Source of the DNA: Paramecium sonneborni
Lineage: Eukaryota; Ciliophora; Oligohymenophorea; Peniculida; Parameciidae
Length of the DNA stretch: 64,000 bases
Assembly: GCA_905182985.1 (NCBI GenBank)
Contig: CAJJDN010000089.1
Location: 328,071-392,070 of the forward strand
Direction of reading: 5' to 3'
The translations under genes and the position numbers were made by a program. Position 1 is the stretch's first letter. Each line of letters opens with the position of its first letter. The notes below the pieces were generated by a model. The model saw nothing but the letters and a program-made list of their open reading frames with translations, was not told where the DNA came from and searched no databases. Of the stretch, positions 50,101 through 62,655 are shown piece after piece.

Positions 50101-52834
50101 TAAAGGACATCTTTAACAATAAGGTCCATCAGCATTAATTGAACATTATAAACATGAAGGTTCACAAAATTTTTCACATTTTAAATTTAAAAAATATTTA
50201 TAATCTGAATAGCATTCTACGATCATTGCTTAAATTTATGAGTTAAATTCTGATTTAGGATAAAAATATTTGTTTGGTAAATATTGCATCATAAAACTTT
50301 GAATTCTTTGAACCCAACCATCTTTTAAATTTAAATCACCTTCAATAACAATTTTAGAATTTGTTAATTCGTTTTTATAACAATCTCCATTTATTATAGA
50401 ACTTGTGTAACCTTCTTAACATATGATGCATTTTAGTGTTGATTCAGCCGATAACAAACATTATATGCAATTATTTAAATACTTTTAACAATTTATAATC
50501 TCTGGGGCGATATTGAAATCATCAATTTAAGATAATGTACAAATTTCCTTATCATTATAATTAATAAAGGATCTTAAACAATTTTCAATTTAAGGTTTCT
50601 GATCAATACATTCACCTGTATTAAAATTAAATATAAAGTTTTCTTCACAAAGTGCACATCCAACTTTAACTTCTTCTTCTTCATCATCATTAAATATCTC
50701 AAAATTTTTATACAATGTATTTTTATAAAGATTATTAGGTTAGTATTCAAAACAATATTTGCAATTATTTATTGGACATTAAGAACATTTTTTCTTAGAA
50801 TTTAAATATAAAGGAAAATCACAATAAGTTGATAAACTAGGCTAATCTTTTCTTATACATTCATCATTAATCAATACATGTGTATAATAACATTTAAGAC
50901 ATCGATGACCTTGAATAGATAAATAGCATTTTTTGCATGATTAAATTAAACATTTATAACAATTAAAGTTTATCTAATTAGAAGTGTCTTGACAAAAAGA
51001 TTTAAAATTTAAATTGTGATACAAATAATCTAAATACTAATCTTCTAGGCTTAAGAAATTATTTTCAAAGCAAAATAAGCATAAAGTGACTTCAGTTCCA
51101 TCTAGTAAAAAATATGAAGTTTATTAATAGATTAATTATTGAGTACCTCCTTAATTATCAAAGTAAAGATCTTAATAACAGTAAGGCTTTTTATACCATT
51201 CCTTTGGATTATTTAAGCATTATAAACAACTAATTTTATTTTCTCTTATCATTGAAGGACTAAAATAATTTAAAAATAACAATTTACCACATGAAACATT
51301 CTCCTTCATATTCAAAATATCCATATTAACAAAGGTTATCATCTTATTTTTCTCCTAGTATTAATTCAAAGTTTGAATCAAGGTAAGTTTAACACGTTTT
51401 TTCATCAACAGAATTATATGGACATACACACACTTTTTATTCAGGTATATAGATTCTTTATGATTCCTCTGAACAAGATAAACAATTATACATTGTTGGG
51501 CCATCACAATCTTAACAACTATAATGGCAATTTTGCTATTAAAATAATTGATCACAATTCTATAATACTAAGTTTTTCACATCTATGTTTAAATAGTTTG
51601 GAGCGGATTAAAGTAGATTCCCATATTATAATTTAAGTTGAATTATATGAAATTATTTAACATTAAATTAAACATTATACTCATATATGTTATCTTTATC
51701 ATAAAATTTAACTACAATTTTCAATAAATCCTATTATAAATTAACAAAAACATTATGCCATACTTTTATAGAATTCTTAATTAAAAGCTCTTTTTATATA
51801 ATAAAAGGATCATCTGAAAAATCAATAGAAATAACTGGAAAAGCATAACTATATGTTGTTACCAATATTTTATTCTCATTAGACGATAGATAATAGCTCA
51901 TTTAAAAAGGTTATAGATTTTTATTGGAAAGAGAGTTTTCAAAATTCGCTGATAACATAATTAATTTATAGACAAACTCATTAGCAGATGAAATAATATC
52001 ATTAATCTTAAACCATCCTGATAAAATAAAGGAATCACAATTTGTATTTTATGAAATATAAATTTTCTTATCCAATTTATTAATTTGAAAGTCCTCTATT
52101 TAAAAGTTTTCAGTCACTTTACAATAACATTTTCCATAAATATTATAATCGTTTGTAGCTAATGCAATCAAATCAATATCAAATTTTAACTTTTTTATGG
52201 CTAACTTTTATATCATAATAAAGCCGGGAAAATACGTAAACTTTTAAATTGTTTTTGTAGATGGTATAGGTATTTATGAATTTGTTACTACCAAATCCCC
52301 TCCAAATCTTAACACTATCTTTGTATCTCTGAAAGGCATTTTTATTTATTTAATTTCATGAACTCGAATTTTATTTTCCTAAATTATTATGATTTCAAAT
52401 CGATATTACGCAGGCCATTCAATAATTTCTAAAAAATACCAAATGTTTTCATATTGAAAAGCATCTATACTAATTTCAAATTTGAATATTTTATCATTCT
52501 CATTCATAAATTCAACTGTCTTCTAAATTGTTTAAGAGTTATATTCTAAGTAATCATAATATATAAGATTCAAATTTTGAGAGGATTTGCCAACTATATT
52601 ATGTATATGGTAATAGTTGCTGTCAAACAATCCTATAGAACCAACTTAAGAAATAATGCTTAGAGGATTATATTTAGACCATATTCCATAGATAAAGCAA
52701 TCATTTTCGTTAAAATCATCATCTTTAAATTCAAATTCTTATTAATAGAATTAGTAATATGGATTCAACTATATCATTTAAGACAAGATCTAATTAAAAA
52801 TCATTTAAAGAACTAAGTAAAACCAAATGGCCAT
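44109..52834 (-). CDS. Giant cysteine-rich, beta-helix-like, multi-span surface protein
   Basis: About 2,889 aa in one frame with only two 28-nt introns (49971-49998 and 51260-51287). It starts with a signal peptide (MAIWFYLVLQMIFNQILSQM). The next 500 residues look like a beta-sandwich. Residues about 500-1000 (about 49900-51650) are cysteine-rich furin/EGF-like repeats (CQDCDGPTMYNCLSCSEES). About 1,200 residues then carry short N-x-[ST]-rich beta-strand repeats, as in a right-handed beta-helix (for example NLENLNFIENFV). A second cysteine cluster (CEECDIYN, CQICQEQVEN) leads to seven or more membrane spans and a coiled-coil tail. The layout fits large ciliate surface proteins with an adhesion-receptor-like plan. 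Ligand and signalling are unknown. Plus-strand fragments at 44.6-45.1 kb are antisense. Confidence 0.85.
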
Positions 52835-53571
52835 GATTATTTATTTATTTATATAAAATAAATTTATTTAAAATATTGATTTATTTAAAGTTCTATTACT
52901 AACAGAAATTAACAATAATGTTAGAATGGAATAACAAATAATAGTAACAAAAATTATTCAATTTTAGAAAAACATAAATAAATTTATTAATCTGATTAAA
53001 TTAACCCTGATTTTATTTTTTTTTCCTTAATCAAAATGTTTTAATAGTTTAAGATAAATTTAAAGATTTTTTTATGGAAGAATTGGAACTAAAGTTTAAA
53101 AATTCTAAGAAAGTAATGCTTTTCAATCATTTGCTTAAATAAACCTGAACTAAAATTCAAATTTAATATTTTAAGTTATTTTATTTCTTTTTCTTATGTA
53201 TACAAAGTATACTTTATTAATAGTAAATAGAATATTATTTTGTACATATTATTTTATATTCTAAGCGTCTAAAACATTTTCTAGCTAAATACTATTCTAA
53301 ATAATGACTATTTTATTTATTACTTATAGTGTATAAGTTATTTTCGAAAATAAATAAGCTTACTCAATAACCTTCACACTAAATTCAATAAATAAATAAA
53401 TAATTTATTTATTAATCAATTGAATGAATAATTAGAGTTGATCCAATCATCCTAATGAAATCTATATATTAAAATTTTATATAGAACAAAATTTAAAATT
53501 TAAAATTAATTAATTAAATATTTATTTATCTTTTATATATTTAATATTCACTATTAATTTTGTTTTAAATT
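52835..53571. other. Divergent intergenic region
   Basis: Promoter region between the giant surface-protein gene and the helicase. It is AT-rich with short A/T repeats (TAAATAAATAA) near 53388-53400. No coding frame. Confidence 0.4.
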
Positions 53572-55988
53572 ATGCACTAAAACCCCAGTTAATACAATAG
53601 TCTTATGCATTTAATTTCTAATGTCGCTTATAAAAAAGCTTAAAATAGACATGATCTAGAAAATTTAATAGGATTTCGAACTTTCAAATCAGCGAATTAA
53701 TATTAAAGAAAAATATTTCCTCTTCTTCAAAATGAATACTATTAGTCAATTTAAAGAGATTTAAGAAGTTGTCAACGAAGTTTAATAGAAAGAAATAGCT
53801 ATCCCATAGTTTTGAAAATTAAAATCTGCGAAAATGAATATGAAGGATACAAATTTAAAATTCTAGAAGAAATAGAAACAAAAGATAAAAAGAATAAGTT
53901 ATTATGGAAATATAGACACTATGCAGATTATTTAATTTTCAAAGAGTCATCTTAATATATAGGAGCAATTTACATTTAAGATCCTAATAATCTAGAATAT
54001 TTTTCTTCCTTAGCAATTATTAATTAAAAAGGAGAAAATTAATATTTATTACTTCCAAATAACATAGCATTAATTTTTCCTGTAGGTATATTTGATTACA
54101 TAACTAATGTCTATTTCCAACCAATCAGTCCAATAAGTGCTTATCAAACTGAAGCAAATATCCTTTTTTAATTAGAAAATTGTCCTTATTATAAGTTGAT
54201 CCTATAACCTATTGAAGATCTTAATGAAATTCAACCTTCAGATTTTGCTATCAAAGTTAGAGAATAGCAACAGTATTATTTTGAAAATGAAACATTTAAG
54301 AAATAATTTAACAAAGAATAATTACAAGCAATCTATCATTCTTTAAATTTTAAGAAAAGAGTAAATTATTTTATTATTTTAGATTACCATAATAAATGGA
54401 CCTCCTGGCACTGGAAAAACCTAAACAATTATCGGAATAATATCAATTATGGCAGAATTGCTTGATTTTGAAGAAAATAAAAAAAAAGGAGCAATTCTAA
54501 TTTTAGCTAAATCAAATAGTGTGGTTAATGATTTAGTAAGAAAAATTAACAAGAACACTTAAGAGAAAGATTCAATAATTTATTGTTTTGATTATAAACC
54601 CGAATTTTTAAAAGTTATTCGATTTGGAAGACCAAGCTTATGTGATCAAGATATAGCTAAACTTAGTTTAGAAATCTAAGCTTAGAATGAATTCTTTTAA
54701 CAATTCTCTTAATAAATTGGAGAAATAGAAAAACTTTATATAACAGAATCTATTAAATAAATATTGTAATAAAAATAACTTGATAATTACCAAGAGTATT
54801 TGGAATTCACCTAATAATAAATAACTTTGATTTCATTATTAAGTTATATTGAGGATCTGAACAGATACAGTGTGAATCGAATTATACTAAATGCATATGG
54901 TAATTTCTATCATCAATTATCATAATTTTGGAAATAAAATAAAGATAAATACGATAAGATTGAATAATAATTTTTAAGCTAAGTAAAATATATTAAAAAA
55001 CCATTAGAGTCATATCATAGTATCGACCTTAAATAGTTGTACAAACTAATGCTTGACTTAATATTTTTAGAATGTGAATTTTCGAATGTGTATAGTTGAT
55101 GAAGCACCAACAGCTTTAGAACCATCTTTATTGATACCTTTGGTCAAATATACTAATATTGAAAAAATAGTATTGCTTGGCGATATAAATTAACTTAGTC
55201 CAATTGTTGTGGCTAAAGATTCGAAAAATCTTGGTTATAATCGCTCTTTATTCTAAAGATTATCAGAAGGTTTAAATAAAAGTACTTTCCAATTGATTTA
55301 TTAATACAGATAGATGAATAACTTAGCTGAAATTACTTCATAATTATTTTACAAAAATTCACTTAGGAATGGCAATTAAATTTAATAATTCCCAGATTGG
55401 ATATCCTAAAAAGTATCTTATAATAGAAATAGACTGTTTTTTAGTGCTCCGTCTTAAACAGAAACAATGGTGGAGACAAGTAGAAAGAATGATTTTGAAT
55501 GTTGTGCCATTGTTAAACTAATTAAATATTTGTTACATGATCTTGATATTAAAAACCATTAAAAAGGAATTACTATTATTAGTGGTTATTCAGCATAAAA
55601 GCATAATTTATTTAAAAGTTTGCATAATGAAATATTTCAAGTAAAAAAAGATTAAAAAGGCTATAATAAAATAATTAGATTAAGTGATTTGATTGAGTTA
55701 GATACAGTTGACTCTTTTTAAGGGAAAGAAAATGATATCATTATATTATCTCTTGTACGATCAAATAAATAAGCAGGTTTTTTAACTGACAAAAAGAGGA
55801 CAAATGTTGCGTTATCTAGAGCAAAATATTGCCAATATATATTTGGAACTTATTAAACAATGTCAAGGAATCTATTAAATTGGAATAAAGTGTTTAAATT
55901 GCTTGAGCCAAAAAATGAGATAATAAATTATACATAAGAAGATTTAGACAATCCTAATTTCTTTGAATAAACATTAAAATTAGAATGA
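53572..55988 (+). CDS. UPF1/SEN1-type superfamily 1 RNA helicase
   Basis: About 788 aa after introns of 22 nt (54361-54382) and 28 nt (near 55009). SF1B motifs occur in order: I NGPPGTGKTQTI (54398 on), II VDEAPTALEPSLL (55095 on), III LLGDINQLSPIVV, IV YRQMNNLAE, V DTVDSFQGKENDIIILSLV, and VI TNVALSRAKYCQYIFG. This is the UPF1/SEN1/IGHMBP2 group, acting on RNA or RNA-DNA hybrids in decay or termination. Motif II is DEAP rather than DEAA. The N-terminal CH domain of true UPF1 (cysteine/histidine zinc cluster) is not visible, so a SEN1- or IGHMBP2-like paralogue is more likely than UPF1 itself. Confidence 0.88.
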
Positions 55989-56040
55989 ATTTATATTAAA
56001 GAGTATTTTTTATTTCATATAATATATTAATTTGATTATT

Positions 56041-57540
56041 TCAATTCTTAGCTCCTTTTTGGATTAATGCTTTAAAAGATTATAATTCTTTATATCTTGT
56101 AATTGCTGTAAATTTTTCAAATGTTTCCTTTTCTCCTTTTTTTATATAAATTTCTATATTTTGTGTAATAACAAGAAATTCAAGGTTGAATGGATGGTAA
56201 TTAAGATCTTAAATTTTTTAAAATGATTCAATTTTTAAACTTTATTTTTCATCTACTATAATTTTTATAATGTTATTAAATAAATATCTTCCTTAGAAAA
56301 TTTAATAAGATTGATTTCTTAAATTTATTATTAAGCTTCTTATTAAATCTTATTCTCATTTTCAATTTTCAAATAGAAATTTCCTTTTCTAAAACAAAAG
56401 CAAGATATTAACCTGATAAATAAAAGTCGAAGATTTACTTTCAAAGTAAAATTAGTTAAGTTTTTAATACTATTGTTTTTCAAGATCAAATTTTATTTAA
56501 TAAGTTATTTTAGATTCAATTAATAGACAATCAAGTTTTTTTTAAAATAAAACTAGTATTTTTCATTCTACTAATAATTTTTGATTTTAAGTCTAGTTTT
56601 AATATTTATAAATTTAAGTACATTACTTTAAACATTGAGTAATTCATTATTATTATTTGAAAAAATTCAATCAGTATTTTGTTTTGTAAAACAATTAAAA
56701 TTTTACAAGATCAATAACTTGATTATCTTCTACTTAGTTTTCTTAACAAAAACCAAAACTACCTATATACTTGTTATTTAAATTCAGAAAAAATAATTTC
56801 TAAAAGGGGAAAACACAATGCTGTTGATTAAAATATCCTTATAAATTTTGATTCTAAGCTGTTTTAATGATTGCAAGAATCTATATTCCCAACTATTACT
56901 TAATATTGTTAATATTAATAACTACTAGTGGCTAAAAATTTTATATTAAAACAAAATTCTAATTTTAATTTACCTAAATTCTAAATTTTATTTGGTTTTT
57001 CTATCTGTTGTTTAACTGATCATAATAATTGATTCCTTTGAACAATCATCTTAATTACAATTGGCATATACAACAGCTATTAAATTCTAATCTTTAGAAA
57101 TTACTAAAATTTCTGAACACATAAAATTATTTGGAATAATTTTAATGGATAATTCATAATTTTTTGGTGACTCATATGTAAAATTTCTCTAATGGATTAT
57201 TAGATGTGAAACTATCATCGGAAGAATTGGAATTTAGAGGATTATTTCCTAAAAATTAGTAAAATTATATGAAAATATGCAATTATTAAAATTGGTAACA
57301 ATATTTTAATTACTTGAACTTTTAAACCATAAGCAATGATTATCAAAGTTATTTTTAAATTAATTCTAGAATTCACAAACAAAATTAAAAGTTTCTACCT
57401 TTTTAAATTTAGAATTTTAAATATTCACATTATGTCACATATATTTAGTAGAATGATTTTGTTGAATTTTTGTCAAAATAAAAAACAATCTTCAAGTTAT
57501 TTGAATTGTATTCTAGAATTTTGAATAAATGAAATATAAT
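56041..57540 (-). pseudogene. Decayed or frameshifted gene, possibly beta-propeller-like
   Basis: Several minus-strand blocks look strongly coding: LEYNSNNLKIVFYFDKNST; NYELSIKIIPNNFMCSEIL followed by VISKDQNLIAVVYANC; KLFFLNLNNKYIGSFGFC; and NYHPFNLEFLVITQNIEIYI. They occupy different frames, and candidate introns between them have lengths that do not restore one frame. No start codon joins the first block. The repeated short hydrophobic strands suggest a beta-propeller or similar beta-rich protein. It may be a pseudogene, or contain retained germline sequence or sequencing errors. Confidence 0.45.
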
Positions 57541-57608
57541 TTTAAATTTTCTAATCATGATCATACTACTTAACATTTTTATTATATAATAAAAATATTA
57601 ATTAAATT

Positions 57609-58169
57609 ATGTAGAATTTTCCTCAAGAAACTTATACAAAAAATCAAACCTCTTTTGACTAAATAAAAAATAGCAATGAGCCTACAGGGAATCAAAACAA
57701 TCAATAAGAACAAGAATATGGTGATGAACCTCACAATAGGAAAATTTTGTAAAATGTCTAATATAAATATCCTATTATTAAAATTCGTTTTGCAAACAAA
57801 TTGTTTTTCCTGTTTTTGATAACCTTTTTATGTGGAGTTTTGTGTTCTATATTGACCCTTATAAAATAAATTTCTATTCCATGTGAGATCGTTGAAATCC
57901 TCATGTAAAATTTACTTATAAATAATTTAAGTTTGCTAGACTATTTCTGTTTAGCATTGTAATACTATGTTTACTCAACATTTTATAGCTGGGGTCCAAA
58001 TGAGAAAAAATTAAATTTTTTTTTAATTTGTTCATATATTCTATTGATTCTAACTTTAGTTGGTTTGATTTGGTAAATTGAATATGGATTATCAATAGTA
58101 AGAATGTTGTCAAGTCTTATTTTTTGTCTATTTTACCAATTCGCATTAATAGATTATCAAAATAAATGA
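57609..58169 (+). CDS. Small three-span membrane protein
   Basis: A single-exon frame of 186 aa, starting MQNFPQETYTKNQTSFDQI and ending YQFALIDYQNK before TGA. After a polar 65-residue leader there are hydrophobic spans at about residues 70-95 (LFFLFLITFLCGVLCSIL), 135-155 (FFLICSYILLILTLVGLIW) and 160-180 (MLSSLIFCLFYQF). A candidate 26-nt intron near 58076 was not used because the unspliced frame reads better. Family unknown. Confidence 0.65.
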
Positions 58170-58531
58170 TCTTAATAATAAATATTATAAAACTTATTCA
58201 AAAAAACCAATTTTTTAAGCATTGATTTTGTTAAGTCATCTATTTGGTTATACCTTCCAAATAGATAAATTAATTAAAAAATGGGTTAAACTTTGAACTT
58301 AAATTAAATTTTCATTCTCAATTTCTCATATCATTTCTAATTAATCAAATAAGTATTAATAGCAAGGTCTTGTTTTTTTGGAATATTGATTTAAGATAGA
58401 GAATATTTAGTAAGATGGGATAAGTAGAATTCAGAAGAAATTTAATATAAATATATATTTATTGATATTTTGAATCTATTATATTTTAATTAGGATTGTT
58501 TAATTTATTATACTTAATTTAATAGATTATT
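58170..58531. other. Convergent intergenic spacer
   Basis: Short AT-rich gap with no recognised feature. Confidence 0.4.
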
Positions 58532-59560
58532 TCAATAAATATATTTTAACTCAAAAATATCAATTTAAAATTATATTAAGTCAGAAATCATTAAATATTT
58601 TCCATCTTTACTTATAAATGCAAAAATGAAACTTGAACTTTATTGATGATCTCGATATTTAATTACTTAATCTATAATTAATTTTCCTGAATTAACATTT
58701 AGATATTTGACTATATAAATATTGCATAAACCAACAACCAAAAGAATCTACTTTTTTTAATCATAAAAAAATGGAAATGTTTCTGGTTTGAAAAAATGGA
58801 TACATTCATTAATTAATAGATTGTCTGCAAATTAATAAATCAATATATCATCTTGTAAACTATATGTTTATAAATTTTATGCTTAACGAGAATATAAGAC
58901 CATTTATTTTGAAGAAAAAATGAAACTATTGTTATTGATGAAGCAAATTTTATTTATTTCTTAATCAACTTCAACTTGATATTAATTAATCCATAAATTT
59001 CCATTTTATTGCAGTATTAATATTTTTTTGTTGTCTCCTAAAACTATTAGTTTATTTCCTTCTTCATTGATTATTAGTTAAATAATTCTATCTGTTGGAA
59101 CATATATTGTTTATTAACAGGGATTCTTTTTAGATGAAAGTAACCAAATTTTAACAATACTATCCCAACTACTTGAAAATATTAGATTCTCATTAATAGG
59201 ATGAATAGCTATGCAACAAATTGGGTTTTAGTGTTCTTCCAATTTTTTAATATATTTATTACTTCTTAAAAGAGTTGTTGACCATAGTATTAATGAATTT
59301 TAAGAACTAGAAATAAAGTAGGTTTTCTTGTTTAGGAAAGTTGATGTTGAAGATGCTAAAGAATCAGATTGAAGTAACTATAATTTATTAATTTTTCCAT
59401 TTTTAAATGTATAAATAACAATAACAAAGAGTGAATCTATTAATAATATTGAATTGTCTTTATTTATAGCCATTCCTTTACAAAATTTTTTTAATCTAAT
59501 TGAATTTTTAGGAATCAATTCAAAATTGCATTTCTTTTGATTTTTCTAGTTTTATTTCAT
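58532..59560 (-). CDS. WD40-repeat protein
   Basis: A single-exon frame of 342 aa. WD-type strands recur: FISSSQNSLILWSTTLL, ICCIAIHPINENLIFSSSWD followed by SIVKIWLLSS, RIIQLIINEEGNKLIVLGD and FIFAFISKDGKYLMISD. One repeat has the typical H-P...S-x-S-W-D-x-x-[IV]-K-[IV]-W pattern, so a beta-propeller scaffold is likely. About five repeats can be counted, fewer than the usual seven, so the N-terminus may be incomplete or the blades divergent. Partners are unknown. Confidence 0.75.
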
Positions 59561-60327
59561 TTATAAAATAATAATCAAATTAAAAATAAAAAATGATTCA
59601 TATTTAGTTATGTAAATATGGGTAATATATTAGTTAATGTTTTGTTGTTATTATTTATTTTTAGATAATTAATGAATTAATTAATATAAATGTCTAGGAA
59701 ATAAATTACTTTTAATTTAAATCTTAGTGATAATTTCACTAATCTAAACTAAATTATGGATATTTTTAACCCCTTATTAATTCGGGGGCTACAGTCATCC
59801 AAGTATTGAATTTATTAGAATCCAAGATTAAGCAACATTTTTTATGATATAAATTATGAAGATTAAAATTTCGCATACACACTAATTTAGTCTTTCAATT
59901 CATAGAATTTACTCTAAATTCTATACAAATCTTATGAAATAATTTTCTTCCTGATTTTGCAATTTGATTAATTTATACAAAAATTTTGAGTCACCTAAAG
60001 AATCTTGGAAAAACTTTATTCGCATAGTTCTTTTTTTATCTAGTATTATGATAATTCATGATAAAATAATTAAGATGAATATTAAATTTTTATCATAATT
60101 AAGAGAATCTATGAAAGTATATATAGGTATAAATTTTAAATTATTTAAGTGAAAAAGAAATTCTCAAGATTTAAAAACAAAACAATTTGATTATAAAAAC
60201 TCAATGGTAATAAATTTCTTTACAAAGTCAAACATTAATCGTATTTATTTTAAGTACTAAAATTTTATATAAATTTCTAAAGAAATGACATCAAAATTAT
60301 TTACTAATAAATTTTTTATTAAATTAT
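59561..60327. other. Intergenic spacer with small GC hairpin
   Basis: Contains a short potential hairpin near 59768-59788 (CCCC and GGGG arms), one of the few GC-rich patches in the region. No tRNA or known RNA fold could be drawn around it. Otherwise no feature. Confidence 0.35.
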
Positions 60328-60870
60328 TCATTGTAATTTATTAACTTAGAATTTATAATAAGCTTCTGCCTTGATGAAATGCAAATTTGAATTATAGGTA
60401 TTACCGGCTACATTAAGTATCCTAAATCCTGACACCATTTATTAGGGAAATGTTATAATAAATACACTTTTGGTAAAATCATTGTAAATCTAGGTTTCTT
60501 TGTTATCAAATATAATATAAATTTTAATCCTGTAGAGTCTGTTATCTCCATCCTAAAACCATATTTTTAAAGTGTTTAATTCTTAATTTTGTAATAAATC
60601 TAATTTTATCGAACTTCCTATTCCACACCATTAATATACAGATAATATATAAATACTATCTTTAAGGCAGCTTCCATTATTTCCTCCATAAAAAACATTA
60701 GATATCTTAGATGAAATTAATGCTCCATTACCAATATAGAGTACATTTTTATAATGTCCTCTAAGAATTGAATGCATTTTAAATTATCTTCTTAAACAAA
60801 ATTAGTTTGCTATTAGGTTCATATTAAAAAGGAGAATCATAGTAACTATTGAAAAGAATTTATACGTCAT
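60328..60870 (-). CDS. Small secreted protein, possible discoidin-like beta-sandwich
   Basis: A single-exon frame of 180 aa. The N-terminus is a signal peptide (FFSIVTMILLFNMNLIANQF). The body alternates short beta strands (ISSKISNVFYGGNNGSC, SIKLDLLQNQELNTLKIWF, YRIKIYIIFDN, VSGFRILNVAGNTYNS) in an order that recalls F5/8-type-C galactose-binding domains: an I-K-L-D-L strand, then a K-I-W strand with D-G-D-x-R. Two cysteines (in GSCLKD and WCGIG) could pair. The fold call is tentative. Confidence 0.6.
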
Positions 60871-61269
60871 TTCGACAAAATAATCAATTAAATAATGATT
60901 ATAAATAAATTTATATTTCAAATTTAATTTTATTTCATATCAAAAATTTTCTCTAATTTTACTAAAGAAATTAACAAAATCTATTTTGATTGTTTTACTA
61001 AGTTGTTTAATATTATGACTTTAATTTAAAACATTCCTCAAATGGAGAAATCATTCCTTATTTTGATATTTGTAAAAATATTTTCTTTGATTTAAAATAA
61101 AAAATTAAGTAGATTAATTTAACTTTTATTCATTAATCAAAGTGGATTTTAATTTTATCTAAATCAATCTTTTTAAATTTTAATTAAATTATTGATTTTA
61201 TACCTTTGTAGGAAATTCTTTTATAATACAACAAAACTTATAAGAAATAAATAACAATTTCATATCTTT
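60871..61269. other. AT-rich spacer
   Basis: No coding or structural signal noticed. Confidence 0.4.
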
Positions 61270-62640
61270 TTAAGCTCAAGAAAAAAATTACTCTCTATCA
61301 GGTTAATATATTTATAATTTTTTTTAATATCATTCATGCTATTAAGTTTTTTTTCCTCAATAACTAAATTATTCTTATATTTCTTATAAATTCTTATAAA
61401 TTAAAATCCAACCATTTAATAACATTTTTTAATTCAACCAATCTTTCATACTTGTTATAATCATCATATTTTATTATGCTTAAACCATGAGTTTAGCAGC
61501 TTCAAAATCTATTTCCTCATTATGAATTCCTCCCTCATTTTTCTATTTTACATATAATTCTTGGGTCTCATTTTAAAAAAAGTTAATTGTTACTTTATTC
61601 TTTTGGATTAATTTATTAATATTTCAGACTCTCAATAGCAATAATGTTAGAGATAAACTCAAATCTATTCCAACAGATAATATACTTAGAAGGAAAGTCG
61701 AAATTAACCTTTTTATGTAAAAAAATATTACTTTTTTATTTCCATTTAATTTTTTGATTTATGATATATAACTATCTTTTCTAAATTATCATTTAAATTT
61801 CAATTTTAATTTAAAACAAATTTAAATAATTTCGATTTTTTATTGTTAATAAACATCTATTAATTCTTAAATTTATTAATAAGTTATATATTAGTTTAAT
61901 AAGAGTTATATTGCTTCTCTTAAATATCTTTATCTTTCACTAGTTATTATTTGCTTTGTTATTCATCGTAACCTTTAAACTTTACTTCTTATTTATGATA
62001 TTAAATACATGCACTTTACTATTAATAGGTTTACATTATTATTCTTATTATCATTCTGGTTATTCAATATATTGTTTTTATTAATTTATTTTTCTACAAA
62101 TTAAATATATAAAAATATTTATGTTAACGAATTTCTAGTTTAGAGAATAACTTTAGGAATTTATTGATATAGAAATTTAGAAATGAAAAATAAACATGTA
62201 AGAAAATGATTAATAAGTTAAATTAATTGATGCTAAATAGTCGTTCACTAAATTCTTAATAATTAGATTATTATTCTTTACAAAACATTAAAATCTGTTA
62301 AGGGGATAAACACATATTATATAAAATTTTCTATTTACCATCAAATTTTATTTTCTGATTATATGATTTTTAAGAGTTCCTAATCTATTAACTAAAATTC
62401 CAAGACAATTGTATTCTTAGACAATAGGAAACCCTATGATTTTTCCTTCTTTCTTTTAGTTTTTAAATCTGATAATCGTTGATTTATCTTTTTTTAATTT
62501 GAATATTATATTTGATAGGTCTTACGTATATTATTGTTTTATAATGCAATTAATTTAAGTTCATTTATTTGATTTATAGTAGATAAACGTTTCATAAATT
62601 TTATTAAAAACCTGTAGAATTCAAAATAACATTTGATTTT
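61270..62640 (-). mobile_element. Probable decayed non-LTR retrotransposon (reverse transcriptase fragment)
   Basis: On the minus strand at about 62362-62490 the frame reads KSTIIRFKNQKKEGKIIGFP then IVQEYNCLGILVNRLGTLK. This matches the palm/thumb segment of LINE-type reverse transcriptases, where a pattern like K-x-G-F-P-[IV]-V-x-E-Y-x-Y-L-G-[IV] is typical. Just downstream, FYIICVYPLNRF fits the following thumb helix. Further downstream (to about 61270) coding-like blocks continue in shifting frames (VNFDFPSKYIICWNRFEF, GGIHNEEIDFEAAKLMVQ, YDDYNKYERLVELKN), consistent with an eroded C-terminal half. The YADD catalytic part was not found, and no ends or target-site duplications were seen. 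Confidence 0.45.
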
Positions 62641-62655
62641 ATATAAAAATAATAA

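Noticed and set aside
52821..57338. Standard-code ORF ends at TAA or TAG throughout the helicase and neighbouring genes
   Set aside because: Homologous domains continue across these codons, so they are glutamine codons, not stops.
59760..59800. Possible structured RNA around a GC hairpin
   Set aside because: Only a four- to five-base stem could be drawn and no tRNA or snRNA features accompany it.
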